From contig CAWJCM010000003.1 of assembly GCA_963841405.1 (NCBI GenBank), positions 365,425 to 429,424 of the forward strand: a stretch of 64,000 nucleotides of DNA, given 5' to 3'. The DNA is from DATBLE01 sp963841405. GTDB lineage: Bacteria; Actinomycetota; Thermoleophilia; Gaiellales; Gaiellaceae. The position numbers were made by a program, and so were the translations under genes. Below are positions 47,436 to 56,641 of the stretch, piece by piece. Numbering within the stretch: the first letter of the stretch is position 1; the number at the start of each line of letters is the position of its first letter. Under the pieces are notes generated by a model, which was not told where the DNA came from, did no database searches, and was given only the letters and a program-made list of their open reading frames with translations.

Positions 47436-49214
47436 ATGCGCACCAGCGATGACATTCAGACCATTGGCCCGTTCCCGACAGAGACGGAGGGTCTTCCGGG
47501 GGCAGCTCGTCCGGAGATTGTGGCGCTTTCTGAGGGGGATGAGTTCTCGCTCGAGATCATCCCCGTTGCGAAACGGCTGGGCGACACGACCGTTCGGATG
47601 CTCGCTTACAACGGGTCGATTCCCGGCCCCACGCTCAAAGTTCCACAGGGCTCGACCGTGACCGTCCGGGTGACAAACCAGGGCGACCTGGACGCGACCG
47701 TGCACTGGCACGGTCTCCGCCTCGAAAATCGATACGACGGAACGCACGAGACACAGGCCGCGATCCCTGTCGGAGAGACCTTCACCTATCAAGTTCACTC
47801 TCCTGACCCCGGCGCTTACTGGTACCACCCTCACATCCGCGAGGACTACGGGCAGGAGATGGGGCTGTACGGGAACATCCTCGTCGTCCCCGCCGAGCCC
47901 GACTACTGGCCGCCGGCCAACAGAGAGCTTCCGCTCACGTTGGACGACATCTTCATCGAGGACGGAAAGGTGTCGCCGTTCAGCCCCTCAGAGACGACCT
48001 TCGTCGCAATGGGCCGCTTCGGCAACATCATGCTCATCTCAGGCGAGCCTGACCTCTTGCTGGAAGCGAAGCCTCACGAGGTCGTTCGCTTCTACCTCAC
48101 GAACACCGCCAACACCCGAGTGTTCAACGTCAGCTTGCCGGGCGCTCGGATGAAGCTTGTCGGCGCTGACAGCGGCCACTACGAGCAGGAGGAGGTTGTC
48201 GAAGAGGTGCTGTTGGCTCCGTCGGAGCGCGTGGTAGTCGACGTTCTCTTCGGCAATCCCGGCGAGCTGACGCTGGAGCACCGCACTCCCGAACACACCT
48301 ACGAGCTCGCCTCGATCACCGTCGGCGGCGACGCTGCGACTCCGAACCTCGCCCAGCAGTTCGAGGTTCTCCGGAACAACTCCGACATCGTCGCCGAGCG
48401 GAAGCGGATACAGCCCTATCTAGACGCTGAGCCCGACAAGTCGCTCGCATTCGTCGCCGAGATGGAGATGGGCGCCCCGGACGCCACTGGCCCGGTCGTC
48501 TACGCCTGTCCAATGCACCCGGAAGTCGTCAGCGAAGAGCCGGGGAAATGTCCCAAGTGCGGGATGAAGCTGCTTGCGCAAGCGGCTCCAGCCGAGGCGG
48601 AATACGTCTGCCCGATGCACCCTGAAGTTGTGAGCAATACGGCCGACAAGTGCCCGAAGTGCGGGATGAAGCTCGTGCCTGCCCATCTGGTCAGCCAAGG
48701 CGCCGACCACGAGCATCATCAGGAGCACCACGAACATGACCACGAGCACAGTCACCCCGGCGAAGGCCACGGCCACGAGACGCCTCAAGGGATCGAGTGG
48801 GAAGACGACATGCTTGAGGTCAACCGGATGACTACGCCAGCCAACATGCGCTGGAAGCTAGTCGACCGCGATACACATGAGGAGAACGCTGCAATCGATT
48901 GGCGCTTCCGCGTCGGTGATGAGGTGAAGATCCGCCTCGTCAACGAGATGGACTCCGACCATCCCATGCCCCACCCCTTCCACGTGCATGGGGCTGGCCG
49001 CTTTCTCATCCTCGCGCGGGACGGAGTCGTTGAGCCCAATCTCGTCTGGAAGGACACCGTGCTCGTGCGAACAGGCGAAACGGTCGACATCCTCTTAAGC
49101 GTCACGAATCCCGGAATCTGGATGGCCCACTGCCACATCGCAGAGCACCACGAGAGCGGGATGATGTTCAGCTTCAACGTCGCTCCGGCGGCCGGCCACA
49201 GCGCGGAGTCGTGA
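47436..49214 (+). CDS. Multicopper oxidase with two inserted heavy-metal-binding modules
   Basis: 592 residues. Copper ligands: HWHGLRL (about residue 90), YWYHPHIRE (130), then HPMPHPFHVHG (510) and HCHIAEHHESGM (570), giving the type 1 and trinuclear sites. Between the second and third cupredoxin domains there are two copies (about 352-378 and 390-415) of CPMHPEVVS...KCPKCGMKL, each with C-x-x-H and C-x-x-C, the heavy-metal-binding domain seen in copper ATPases and efflux proteins, followed by an extreme His-rich stretch (HEHHQEHHEHDHEHSHPGEG). No signal peptide is evident, so location is unsure. It likely oxidises Cu(I) or another metal. Confidence 0.9.
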   Translation: MRTSDDIQTIGPFPTETEGLPGAARPEIVALSEGDEFSLEIIPVAKRLGDTTVRMLAYNGSIPGPTLKVPQGSTVTVRVTNQGDLDATVHWHGLRLENRYDGTHETQAAIPVGETFTYQVHSPDPGAYWYHPHIREDYGQEMGLYGNILVVPAEPDYWPPANRELPLTLDDIFIEDGKVSPFSPSETTFVAMGRFGNIMLISGEPDLLLEAKPHEVVRFYLTNTANTRVFNVSLPGARMKLVGADSGHYEQEEVVEEVLLAPSERVVVDVLFGNPGELTLEHRTPEHTYELASITVGGDAATPNLAQQFEVLRNNSDIVAERKRIQPYLDAEPDKSLAFVAEMEMGAPDATGPVVYACPMHPEVVSEEPGKCPKCGMKLLAQAAPAEAEYVCPMHPEVVSNTADKCPKCGMKLVPAHLVSQGADHEHHQEHHEHDHEHSHPGEGHGHETPQGIEWEDDMLEVNRMTTPANMRWKLVDRDTHEENAAIDWRFRVGDEVKIRLVNEMDSDHPMPHPFHVHGAGRFLILARDGVVEPNLVWKDTVLVRTGETVDILLSVTNPGIWMAHCHIAEHHESGMMFSFNVAPAAGHSAES

Positions 49215-49329
49215 GCGTCGCCGCGATTGACCAACTGGTCCGCGCGGGGCTCTGTGCGCCGATGTCGTGGGTCTTCGGCGTGGATCAGGGACAACAGTGC
49301 ACGAAAGAATGCCGACGGAGAGAACGTTT

Positions 49330-50763
49330 ATGAGCACCCACGCACCCTCCCACGCCAGCATGCACGTCCACGACACAGAGAGCGATCGCCAGTCGTGGTG
49401 GATTCTGGGGCTCATCGGCCTCGCTCAGTTCATGGTGATCCTCGATATCACCGTTGTGAACGTCGCTCTCCCGTCGATCGACAAAGGCCTAAGCTTTGGT
49501 GCCACTGACCTGCAGTGGGTCGTGACCGTCTACGTGCTCTTCACGGGCGGCCTCATGTTGCTCGGTGGTCGAGCCACGGACTTGATCGGACGCCGCCGTG
49601 TGTTCCTTGTAGGGCTGCTCGTGTTCACCGCCGCCTCTCTTGCCAGCGGCCTTGCTTGGTCACCGCTGGCGCTGATCGTCGCTCGGGCAGCGCAGGGTTT
49701 CGGTGCAGCGCTTCTGCTTCCCTCTGCCCTGGCGATCATCACGACGACATACAGCCATGGGCAGCGCACGGTCGCGCTGAGCATCTGGGGGGCGCTCGGC
49801 AGCGCCGGCGTCGCCGTCGGCGTGCTGTTTGGCGGCATCATCACGACGCTGCTTGGCTGGGAGTGGATCTTCTTCATCAACGTCCCGATCGGGTGTGTTG
49901 TGGCGGCCGGTGCCGTACGGCTACTGCCCGCCGACCAGCCGCTTCCGCTGGGGCGGCTGAACCTGGATCTGCTTGGTGCAGCCACCGTGATGGTCGGCCT
50001 GGTGACGCTCGTCTACGCGGTCGTGGGGACTGCACAGCACGGCTGGGGGTCAGGACGCACGCTGCTCCTGCTCGGCGTTGCTGGTGTCTTGCTAGTTGCC
50101 TTCATCGGCATCGAGCGCACTGGTCGGGAGCCGCTGGTGCCACCTGCGACCTGGCGCGTGCGCTCCCTCGTCTCGAGCGCTGTCCTCATCCTCGGGGCGA
50201 CAGGAATCCTGGTCGGCACCTTCTATCTGAACACGCTGTACCTGCAGAACGTGCTCGGCTACTCGGCGCTGAAGACCGGACTTTCGTTCCTGCCGCTCGC
50301 GCTCATAATCTTCGCTGCCGCTCACGTCGCCTCACACCTGCTGCCGCATGCTGGGTCGCGCGTCGTCGCGCTAGTGGGGCTGGCGCTGACGGCCGGCGGA
50401 GCACTGCTTCTGGCTGCGGCGCCCGACAAGGCCAGCTACGCCTCCGACATCCTGCCCGGATTCCTGGTGCTGGGCGGAGGCGTTGGCCTCGTCTTCGTGG
50501 CCGCGACGGTCACCGCGATGGCCGACGTATCCCACGAACAGGCGGGGCTCGCCTCCGGGATAATGACCACTGCTCACGAGCTCGGCGCCGCACTTGGCGT
50601 GGCCGTCCTGGCGGCTGTCGCTACAGCTAACGGCAACCCCGTGAGTGACTACGGGAACGGCTTCCTCGTCGCGGCGGCCATCGCCGCGGTGCTCGCTGTC
50701 GTCGTCGCGCTCGCGCTCCCAGTCTTACGGCCCGAGCCGGGAACGCATGCTTCGATGCACTGA
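49330..50763 (+). CDS. MFS drug exporter, DHA2 type
   Basis: 477 residues from ATG 49330 (GGAGAG ahead) with about 14 helices. Key motifs: LDITVVNVALPSI, the helix 2-3 loop GGRATDLIGRRRVF, LLLPSALAIITTTY, and motif C GVLFGGIITTLLGWEWIFFINVP. It is distinct from the exporter at 20.6 kb. It follows the copper oxidase by 115 bp and may share its transcript. Its N-terminus has several His (HAPSHASMHVH), perhaps relevant to metals. The drug or substrate is unknown. Confidence 0.9.
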   Translation: MSTHAPSHASMHVHDTESDRQSWWILGLIGLAQFMVILDITVVNVALPSIDKGLSFGATDLQWVVTVYVLFTGGLMLLGGRATDLIGRRRVFLVGLLVFTAASLASGLAWSPLALIVARAAQGFGAALLLPSALAIITTTYSHGQRTVALSIWGALGSAGVAVGVLFGGIITTLLGWEWIFFINVPIGCVVAAGAVRLLPADQPLPLGRLNLDLLGAATVMVGLVTLVYAVVGTAQHGWGSGRTLLLLGVAGVLLVAFIGIERTGREPLVPPATWRVRSLVSSAVLILGATGILVGTFYLNTLYLQNVLGYSALKTGLSFLPLALIIFAAAHVASHLLPHAGSRVVALVGLALTAGGALLLAAAPDKASYASDILPGFLVLGGGVGLVFVAATVTAMADVSHEQAGLASGIMTTAHELGAALGVAVLAAVATANGNPVSDYGNGFLVAAAIAAVLAVVVALALPVLRPEPGTHASMH

Positions 50764-50917
50764 GAGCTCCTACCTTCGTACCCAACGCTTGAACGCGAAG
50801 AAGTGGATGGCGAAGGCACGTTCGAGGGGCGCTACTCTGGGGACATTCCCCGGCTGCAGGTCGTTTCGGGCGGGCCACCGACCACGCGCCGATTTAAGTA
50901 AGCCGTCGCGGCGGCGA

Positions 50918-52273
50918 TCAGTCGAGGGTGCTCAGGTACTGGTGGATGAGCGCAACTGCCATCGCGCCTTCGCCGACTGCGGAGGCCACGCGTTTGATGG
51001 AGCCGTGGCGGACGTCACCTGCGACGAACAGGCCGGGTTGGCTGGACTCGAGGAAGAGCGGGGCGCGGGCCAGCGGCCATGCAGGCTGCTGCCCGTCGCC
51101 GAGCAGATCCGGTCCCGTGATGAGAAATCCGTGTTCGTCGCGGCGCAGCCATCCCTCCACTCCCGCTGTCATCGGCCGCCCGCCGATCATGACGAACAGC
51201 GCATCGGCACCGGCCTCGATCTCCTGGCCATGTGCGTCATCGCGGATCACCACAGAGCCCAGCCGCTCGTCGCCGCGTGCCTCGGTCACCTCGGCCCCGG
51301 TGCGGATCTCGATCCGGTCGTGCGTCTGGATGCGGTCGACTAGGTAGCGCGACATGCTCTGCTCGAGCGAGTCGGCACGGCAGACGATGGTGACACTTCG
51401 GGCGACGTCCGCGAGCTGCAGCGCCGCTTGCCCGGCCGAGTTTGCGCCGCCGACGACGACGACGTCGCAGTTGCGGCAGAGCGCTGCCTCCGATGGGGAG
51501 GAGCCGTAGTGCACGCCGGCGCCGATGCGCTCGTCGACCCCGGGCGCGTCGAGCCGCCGGTAGTGGACGCCGTTCGCGGCGATACCGGCGCGGGCGCGGA
51601 CGGTGGTGCCGCCGGTCAGCTCGAGCTCGAGCGTCGCGCTCTCGCCCGGCAGTGCGCCGACGAGCTCGGCGCCGACGAGGACCTCCGCACCGAGCCGGGT
51701 CGCCTGGGCGTGGATGCTGGCGGCAAGCTCGGCACCGCTGACCCCGTCGGGAAAGCCAGGATAATTCTCGATCCGGGCGCTCGTCCCCGCCTGGCCGCCC
51801 GGAGCCAGAGCCTCGACGACCAGGGTCCGCAGCCCCTCCGAAGCGGCATACAGCGCAGACGTGAGGCCAGCCGGGCCGGCGCCCAGGATCGCTACGTCGT
51901 AGAGTTCGTGCTGCGGCCGCGTCGGGAGGCCCACGCGCGTGCCGAGCTCGTGCTTGAAGAGCTTCGTCTCGAGATACGCCTGCTGATCCTCGTCGGACAC
52001 CGCGGGCACGGCACCATGCTGCGTCGCTGGGACGAACCTCGTTCGCATGAACCGCCTCGGCCCCTCGAGGATCGAGCCGTCAGGCAAGAAGACACACGGC
52101 AAGCGGACGCTATCCAGCGCCCCGGCGGGAGCGAGAACACGCACGAGCGGGTCGGCATCGAGGTCGACCCAGCGGAACGAGACGCCGTTCCGCGAGAGGA
52201 ACTGCCGCGTCTCGGCCGCGCCGGGTGTCGCGGCCCGGCCGAGCAGGTAGATCGGCCCGCCGGGCGGCTTCAA
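50918..52273 (-). CDS. Thioredoxin-reductase-like flavoprotein with glutaredoxin-like N-domain
   Basis: 451 residues. The first 100 resemble a Grx/ArsC-like domain (IYLLGRAATPGAAETRQFLS, FRWVDLDADPLVRVL). The flavin part has VAILGAGPAGLTSALYAASE, PGGQAGTSARIENYPGFP, the second dinucleotide site VVVVGGANSAGQAALQLA and the closing LFVAGDVRHGSIKRVASAVGEG. It has no CxxC redox pair where TrxR has one (RNCDVVVV), so it does not reduce thioredoxin in the usual way. The TTG start overlaps the stop of the multicopper oxidase remnant (TTGGTTTGA). Its closest relatives often carry an extra N-terminal cNMP-binding part. Confidence 0.83.
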   Translation of the reverse strand: MKPPGGPIYLLGRAATPGAAETRQFLSRNGVSFRWVDLDADPLVRVLAPAGALDSVRLPCVFLPDGSILEGPRRFMRTRFVPATQHGAVPAVSDEDQQAYLETKLFKHELGTRVGLPTRPQHELYDVAILGAGPAGLTSALYAASEGLRTLVVEALAPGGQAGTSARIENYPGFPDGVSGAELAASIHAQATRLGAEVLVGAELVGALPGESATLELELTGGTTVRARAGIAANGVHYRRLDAPGVDERIGAGVHYGSSPSEAALCRNCDVVVVGGANSAGQAALQLADVARSVTIVCRADSLEQSMSRYLVDRIQTHDRIEIRTGAEVTEARGDERLGSVVIRDDAHGQEIEAGADALFVMIGGRPMTAGVEGWLRRDEHGFLITGPDLLGDGQQPAWPLARAPLFLESSQPGLFVAGDVRHGSIKRVASAVGEGAMAVALIHQYLSTLD

Positions 52274-52382
52274 ACCAAGTTAGCGGGCAGCACGTCGAAG
52301 CTGAGCATCATCCCGCTCTCGTGGTGTCGGCGTATGGCAATGGGCCATCCACCGACCGGTTTGTGACGTCGAGCAGGACGTC
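52270..52382 (-). pseudogene. Multicopper oxidase C-terminal remnant
   Basis: The minus strand reads DVLLDVTN, then with frameshifts WPIAIRRHHESGMMLSFDVL and PANLV to the stop. It matches the last 40 residues of the intact multicopper oxidase (DILLSVTN...HHESGMMFSFNV). Its stop overlaps the start of the flavoprotein gene, showing a former oxidase-reductase operon. Confidence 0.75.
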
Positions 52383-52726
52383 ACCGCCTCGAACGGGCCG
52401 CGACGGCCGCCAGCGCATCGCTGTCCTCGATCACCACACCCAGCGTATCCACCCCATCGCCACGTCTACGTTCTGAGTCTCGCGTGCCCGGAGTTCCATG
52501 GCTTAGGGGTGGCCTCGCTTGTGGGTTGGGCACGAGCTGCACGGGGCGGATCGAGCCGCTTCGCACTTACCGCGGTGGTAGGACTCGTGGAATGCTACGC
52601 GGATCACCGGGGGTAACCAATAGAGGGCGACGACTCCAGCAGGGACTGTGGTAGCCCCGCCCACAACGGACAGGCACACGCCTAAAGCATCGTCGCCGTC
52701 ACGAGACCTGCGAAGGAGGTTCCGCC
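52383..52726. other. No gene recognised
   Basis: About 340 bp between the oxidase remnant and the DUF4389 gene. A minus-strand frame ending at 52381 gives RRRGDGVDTLGVVIEDSDAL with a few protein-like residues, perhaps the tail of a lost gene; the rest is unconvincing. Confidence 0.35.
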
Positions 52727-53371
52727 TTGGAGTCAACTGAACAGCCGAGCACCGAATACCCCGTACGCTTCTCAGTCGACTATCCGGATCGCGACCTGAA
52801 CCGGTTGACGACGGCATTCAGACTGATCGTGGCAATCCCGATCCTGATCCTCGCTGCGACGCTTAGCGGCGAGGTCTGGGGAGGCTATAGCCAAGGCGCC
52901 GGTTCCGGGGCCGCCGTAGGTGGAGGGCTTCTCTTCCTACCGCCGCTGCTCATGATCGTATTCCGCCAGAAGTACCCTCGATGGTGGTACGACTGGAACC
53001 TTCAGCTCATGCGGTTCTCGAACCGAGTCGGGGTCTATCTCGCTCTGATGGACGACCGGTACCCCTCGACGGACGAGGATCAGGCGGTCAGGCTTAACTT
53101 CCCCTATCCAGATGCGGAGCAGGGCCTCAACCGGTGGCTTCCGCTTGTCAAATGGTTGCTCGCGATTCCGCACTACATCGTGCTCTTTTTCCTCTATATC
53201 GGCGCCATCGTGTCGGTGATCATCGCCTGGTTCGCGATCCTCTTCACAGGCCGCTATCCGCGTGGACTCTTCGATTTCCTCCAGGGTGTCGGGCGGTGGA
53301 CGAATCGCGTCGTCGGCTATGCCTTCGTGCTAGTGACCGACGAGTACCCACCATTTCGGCTCAGCCCCTGA
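52727..53371 (+). CDS. DUF4389 membrane protein
   Basis: 214 residues from a TTG with GAAGGAGG ten bases ahead. It holds the family pair of modules: YPVRFSVDYPDRDLNRLTTAF followed by a helix, WWYDWNLQLMRFSNRVGVYL, ALMDDRYPSTDEDQAVRLNF and LNRWLPLVKWLLAIPHYIVLFF with a further helix and RWTNRVVGYAFVLVTDEYPPF. These four-helix proteins are of unknown function. The IS element inserted just 16 bp beyond the stop. Confidence 0.88.
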   Translation: MESTEQPSTEYPVRFSVDYPDRDLNRLTTAFRLIVAIPILILAATLSGEVWGGYSQGAGSGAAVGGGLLFLPPLLMIVFRQKYPRWWYDWNLQLMRFSNRVGVYLALMDDRYPSTDEDQAVRLNFPYPDAEQGLNRWLPLVKWLLAIPHYIVLFFLYIGAIVSVIIAWFAILFTGRYPRGLFDFLQGVGRWTNRVVGYAFVLVTDEYPPFRLSP

Positions 53372-53439
53372 GGCGGCGAGGACTGAGCCCGGATCCACCG
53401 ATTCGGTAGGTGGGCTCTGTCCGGTTGGTTGTGAAGAAT

Positions 53440-53499
53440 GACCTCCTATGCAGGGCTTTTACGGCTGATTGGAGCAGCCGGGGCCTGCGCTAGGAGGTC
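53440..53499 (+). promoter_or_regulatory. Hairpin that buries the transposase RBS
   Basis: GACCTCCTATGCAGG and CCTGCGCTAGGAGGTC pair across a 29-base loop, so the AGGAGG used by the transposase sits in the stem. Transcripts entering from outside would be untranslated, whereas ones starting inside the loop would not fold this way. The same structure is present in copy B. Confidence 0.65.
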
Positions 53500-53505
53500 A
53501 CCTTC

Positions 53506-54810
53506 ATGGTGCACGATGACGAGCCGGTCGGATTGGACGGCGTGCAGGTCGAGTTCGACGACGAGCGGATCATCTGCGACGCGGGGGTCGCGCTGGTCGC
53601 GACGCTCGCGCAGCGGCTCGGGATCGAGGCGTTGGCTGGTGATCTGGTGCGGCTGCGCCGCGACCGGCCGGGAGCGGCGAACGCGGGCCGCAAGGTGATG
53701 GCGCTGATCTACGCGATGGTGCTCGGGGCCGACAGCATCGACGACACCGCCGTGCTGCGCTGCGGCCGCACAAGCCGGCTGCTCGGGGGTTGGATCGCGG
53801 CGCCCTCGACGCTTGGGACGTTCCTGCGCGCGTTCACGTTCGGGCATGTGCGCCAGCTCGACGCGTTGCTCGATCGGTCGCTGCAGCGGGCGTGGCAGGC
53901 GGGCGCCGGTCCCGGCGAGGGGCGGCTGGTGATCGACGTCGACAGCTTCGTCGGCGAGGTCTGCGGCCGCCTGAAGCAGGGCGCGGCCTACGGCTACACA
54001 CAGCTTTTGGGCTACCACCCGCTCCTCGCCACCAGGGCCGACACCCGGGAGACGCTGCACATCCGCCTGCGCAAGGGATCCGCGAACACCCAGAAGGGGA
54101 TCGTGCGCTTCTGCGACGAGCTGATCGCACGCGTCACCCGCGCCGGCGCGACCGGTGTCAAGCTGCTGCGCGCCGACAGCGGCTTCTGGAACACGAAGGT
54201 GTTTCAGCGCCTCGAGAAAGCCGGCTGGCAGTACTCGATCGGCGTGCGCATGATCAACACCGTCCGGGCCGCGGTGGAAGCGATCGACGAGGATGCCTGG
54301 CAGCGGATCGACTACCCGGAAGATGGCGAGGCGCAGATCGCCGAGACCGTCTACGGCGAGCGACGGCTGATCGTCAGGCGCACCCGGCTGCTCGGAGCCC
54401 AAGCCGAGCTGTGGCCCGAGTGGCGGCACTTCGGCTTCATCACCAACCGCGCCGAAGAGATCACGCTCGTCGAGGCCGAGCACCGCGAGCACGCCGTCGT
54501 CGAGCAGGTCATCGCCGACCTCAAAGAGCAAGCGCTGGCCCACTTCCCCTCCGGACACTTCCACGCCAACAGCGCCTGGACGGTGCTCGCCGCACTCGCG
54601 CACAACATGCTCCGTTGGACACAGCTGATCGGGCTTCCCGACACCACCGTCCGCGCAGCGCGCACCCTGCGTCGCCGACTCCTCTCGGTTCCCGGCCGCC
54701 TGACCCGCCACGCCCGCGGCTGGACGCTGCACCTCCCGGCCCGCTGGCCATGGCACAGCGACTACATCCGCGCACTCAATCGCATCCGCGCGCTCCCCGG
54801 CGCGGGCTGA
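53506..54810 (+). CDS. IS1380-family transposase (copy A)
   Basis: 434 residues. The first acidic residue is in LVIDVDSFVGEVCG, the second in KLLRADSGFWNTKVF, with the last acidic residue in the VVEQVIADLKEQ region; FHANSAWTVLAALAHNMLRW is the typical C-terminal helix. AGGAGG is 11 bases before the ATG, inside the hairpin. Intact; the protein is identical to that of copy B, which implies recent duplication. Confidence 0.93.
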   Translation: MVHDDEPVGLDGVQVEFDDERIICDAGVALVATLAQRLGIEALAGDLVRLRRDRPGAANAGRKVMALIYAMVLGADSIDDTAVLRCGRTSRLLGGWIAAPSTLGTFLRAFTFGHVRQLDALLDRSLQRAWQAGAGPGEGRLVIDVDSFVGEVCGRLKQGAAYGYTQLLGYHPLLATRADTRETLHIRLRKGSANTQKGIVRFCDELIARVTRAGATGVKLLRADSGFWNTKVFQRLEKAGWQYSIGVRMINTVRAAVEAIDEDAWQRIDYPEDGEAQIAETVYGERRLIVRRTRLLGAQAELWPEWRHFGFITNRAEEITLVEAEHREHAVVEQVIADLKEQALAHFPSGHFHANSAWTVLAALAHNMLRWTQLIGLPDTTVRAARTLRRRLLSVPGRLTRHARGWTLHLPARWPWHSDYIRALNRIRALPGAG

Positions 54811-55033
54811 CAGAGCGGCGCGCCCGACAAACAACGGCTCGATCGAACCCGCCCACCGCGACACGACCTCCGCTGCCCTCGAACACCTCGCGCGACGCCG
54901 CCAAGCCGATCACAACCGCCCCACCACACCCAACATGGCCGACTCGCGAACGGCCGGCCCACCGCTCAGCCGCCCACGACCGATCTCAGCTCATCCGAGC
55001 GGCCCGATCGGTGGATCCGGGCTGAGACGACCA

Positions 55034-55171
55034 GTCGCGACACGATCGTCGTCGTGGGCGCGATCTACGTTGCGGTGATGGCGGGCATGTTCTTCAATCC
55101 GATGCTTGATCGGATGGACGCCCGCGCGGCCCAGATGACACCGCCCGAGGAGTCTGGAGCAGGTCGGTGAC
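55034..55171 (+). pseudogene. C-terminal fragment of a membrane protein
   Basis: To the right of the element one frame gives TIVVVGAIYVAVMAGMFFNP and MLDRMDARAAQMTPPEESGA before a stop: a hydrophobic helix and a soluble tail. I do not recognise it. It may be the remainder of a gene cut by the element, but the left flank does not continue it. Confidence 0.4.
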
Positions 55172-55194
55172 GACCGCTCACCCGTCTCCGGAGC

Positions 55195-55350
55195 CGCCAG
55201 GGGAACCTGTTCTGGGCCTTCGCATACAATGTCGCCGCGATACCGCTTGCCGCCACCGGGCAGCTCAATCCGATTTTGGCTGCCGGCGCCATGGCCTTCT
55301 CGTCGGTCTTCGTCGTCTCCAACTCTCTCCGGCTACGCGGGTTCAGCCAA
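55195..55350 (+). pseudogene. copA: Copper-translocating P-type ATPase, C-terminal remnant
   Basis: The frame reads GNLFWAFAYNVAAIPLAATG, LNPILAAGAMAFSSVFVVSN and SLRLRGF. This is the last helix pair of CopA-type ATPases, with the invariant N-x-A-x-x-P-L-A and M-A-x-S-S-x-x-V-x-x-N-S-L-R-L of the copper site. All upstream domains are lost and the 3' end runs on in an unrelated way. Confidence 0.82.
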
Positions 55351-55487
55351 GGACTTCGGCGTCTCGGCTGGTCGGCGATCCCGCCTAGCCGCGTGACATC
55401 TGCGTGGCGCGAGAGTGGACTGACGCATGGGCCAGCGACTCGTTTGGCCGAGCTTGCAACGGAAGTTAGGCTCGCTTGGGTGATTCG

Positions 55488-56456
55488 GTGAAGGCGATCA
55501 TTCGGGATGCTTACGGCTCGGTCGACGTGCTGCGACTCGCGGACATTGACCAGCCGGTTGCGGGCACGGCTGACGTGTTGGTGCGCGTGCATGCAGCGGG
55601 CCTCGACCAGGGCGTATGGCACCTGATGACGGGGACGCCGTACGCGATGCGCCTGGCGGGCTTCGGGATCCGGGCGCCGAAGAACCCGCTGCTCGGGTAC
55701 GACCTGGCCGGACGCATCGAAGCGGTTGGGGCGCAGGTAACGGCGTTCCGGCCGGGACAGGAGGTGTTTGGCACCTGCCGCGGGTCCTTTGCCGAATACG
55801 CCGTTGCTCGCCCGGACCGCCTCGTGCCGAAGCCGGAGAGCGTGAGCTTTGAACAGGCCGCTGCCCTCCCGATCTCTGGCTTCGCAGCACTGCAAGCAGT
55901 CCGCGAGCACGGAGGCGTCCGCCCCGGCCAGCGGGTGCTGATCATCGGTGCGGGCGGGGGTGTAGGTACGTTCGCCGTCCAGATTGCGAAAGCGGACGGG
56001 GCCGAGGTGACAGGTGTTTGCAGTGCCTCAAAGACCGAGCTGGTGCGCTCGATTGGTGCCGACCACGTAATCGACTACACGCGAGAGGATTTTGCTGACG
56101 GTCGCAGCCGATACGACGTCATTCTCGATATCGCTGGGAACCGCTCCTTGTCTGCACTCCGGCGGGCGTTGACACCGCGGGGGACGCTGGTGATCGTCGG
56201 CGCTGAAGACGCAGGCAACTGGCTCGGCATCCGCCGTCAGCTGCGCGCGGCCGCCCTCTCGCCGTTCTTACGACAAAAGCTCGGTTTCTTCATCTCGAAA
56301 GAGCGTCGACGTGACCTAGAGGAGCTGCGAACGCTGCTCGAAGCCGGCATCATCAGATCCGTCGTCGACCGGACGTTCCCGCTCGAACAGGTGCCTGAGG
56401 CGGTCCGCTACCTCAGAGAGGGCCACCCGCGCGGCAAGGTCGTCATCACTGTCTGA
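55488..56456 (+). CDS. Zinc-free MDR oxidoreductase (quinone reductase type)
   Basis: 322 residues from GTG 55488. KAIIRDAYGSVDVLRLADID opens as in quinone oxidoreductases and NAD(P)-dependent relatives. There is no zinc site (the usual Cys is absent and G-H-E is replaced by GYDLAG). The NADPH loop is VLIIGAGGGVGTFAVQIAK, then GADHVIDYTREDF. It would reduce quinones or enones with NADPH. It is a normal-length, intact gene within the segment bounded by the two identical elements. Confidence 0.86.
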   Translation: MKAIIRDAYGSVDVLRLADIDQPVAGTADVLVRVHAAGLDQGVWHLMTGTPYAMRLAGFGIRAPKNPLLGYDLAGRIEAVGAQVTAFRPGQEVFGTCRGSFAEYAVARPDRLVPKPESVSFEQAAALPISGFAALQAVREHGGVRPGQRVLIIGAGGGVGTFAVQIAKADGAEVTGVCSASKTELVRSIGADHVIDYTREDFADGRSRYDVILDIAGNRSLSALRRALTPRGTLVIVGAEDAGNWLGIRRQLRAAALSPFLRQKLGFFISKERRRDLEELRTLLEAGIIRSVVDRTFPLEQVPEAVRYLREGHPRGKVVITV

Positions 56457-56641
56457 CCCAGGACATCCGTCTCGATCATCGCGCTCAGCGGCGCTCCATG
56501 GTCGCCCTCGCGGATTCGACACCGATCGGTCCACCTCCCGCCGGGCCAGTCGCGAACATCGACGTTCAGAATTGGAAACGCGTGGCCTTCGCAATGCCAC
56601 AGCGCAAAGCCGCCCGCGTCTGGCCGGTTCGGATGCTCCTG

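Larger units (their letters stand above)
53388..55021 (+). mobile_element. IS1380-type element, copy A, CTGAG target duplication
   Basis: The 1634-bp element has ends CCCGGATCCACCGAT (left) and its complement (right), flanked by CTGAG on both sides (53383-53387 and 55022-55026). It is the same length as copy B at 60195-61828, which lies in opposite orientation and encodes the identical protein. Confidence 0.92.

Noticed and set aside
49211..49332. A 40-codon frame (VSVAAIDQLVRAG...) overlapping the multicopper oxidase stop
   Set aside because: Coupled position is attractive, but the sequence soon turns into Arg-rich noise and runs into the start of the MFS gene.
53790..55025. A 411-codon frame inside element copy A (and its mirror in copy B)
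   Set aside because: It is the +1 shadow of the transposase, highly Arg-rich, and identical in both copies only because the DNA is identical.
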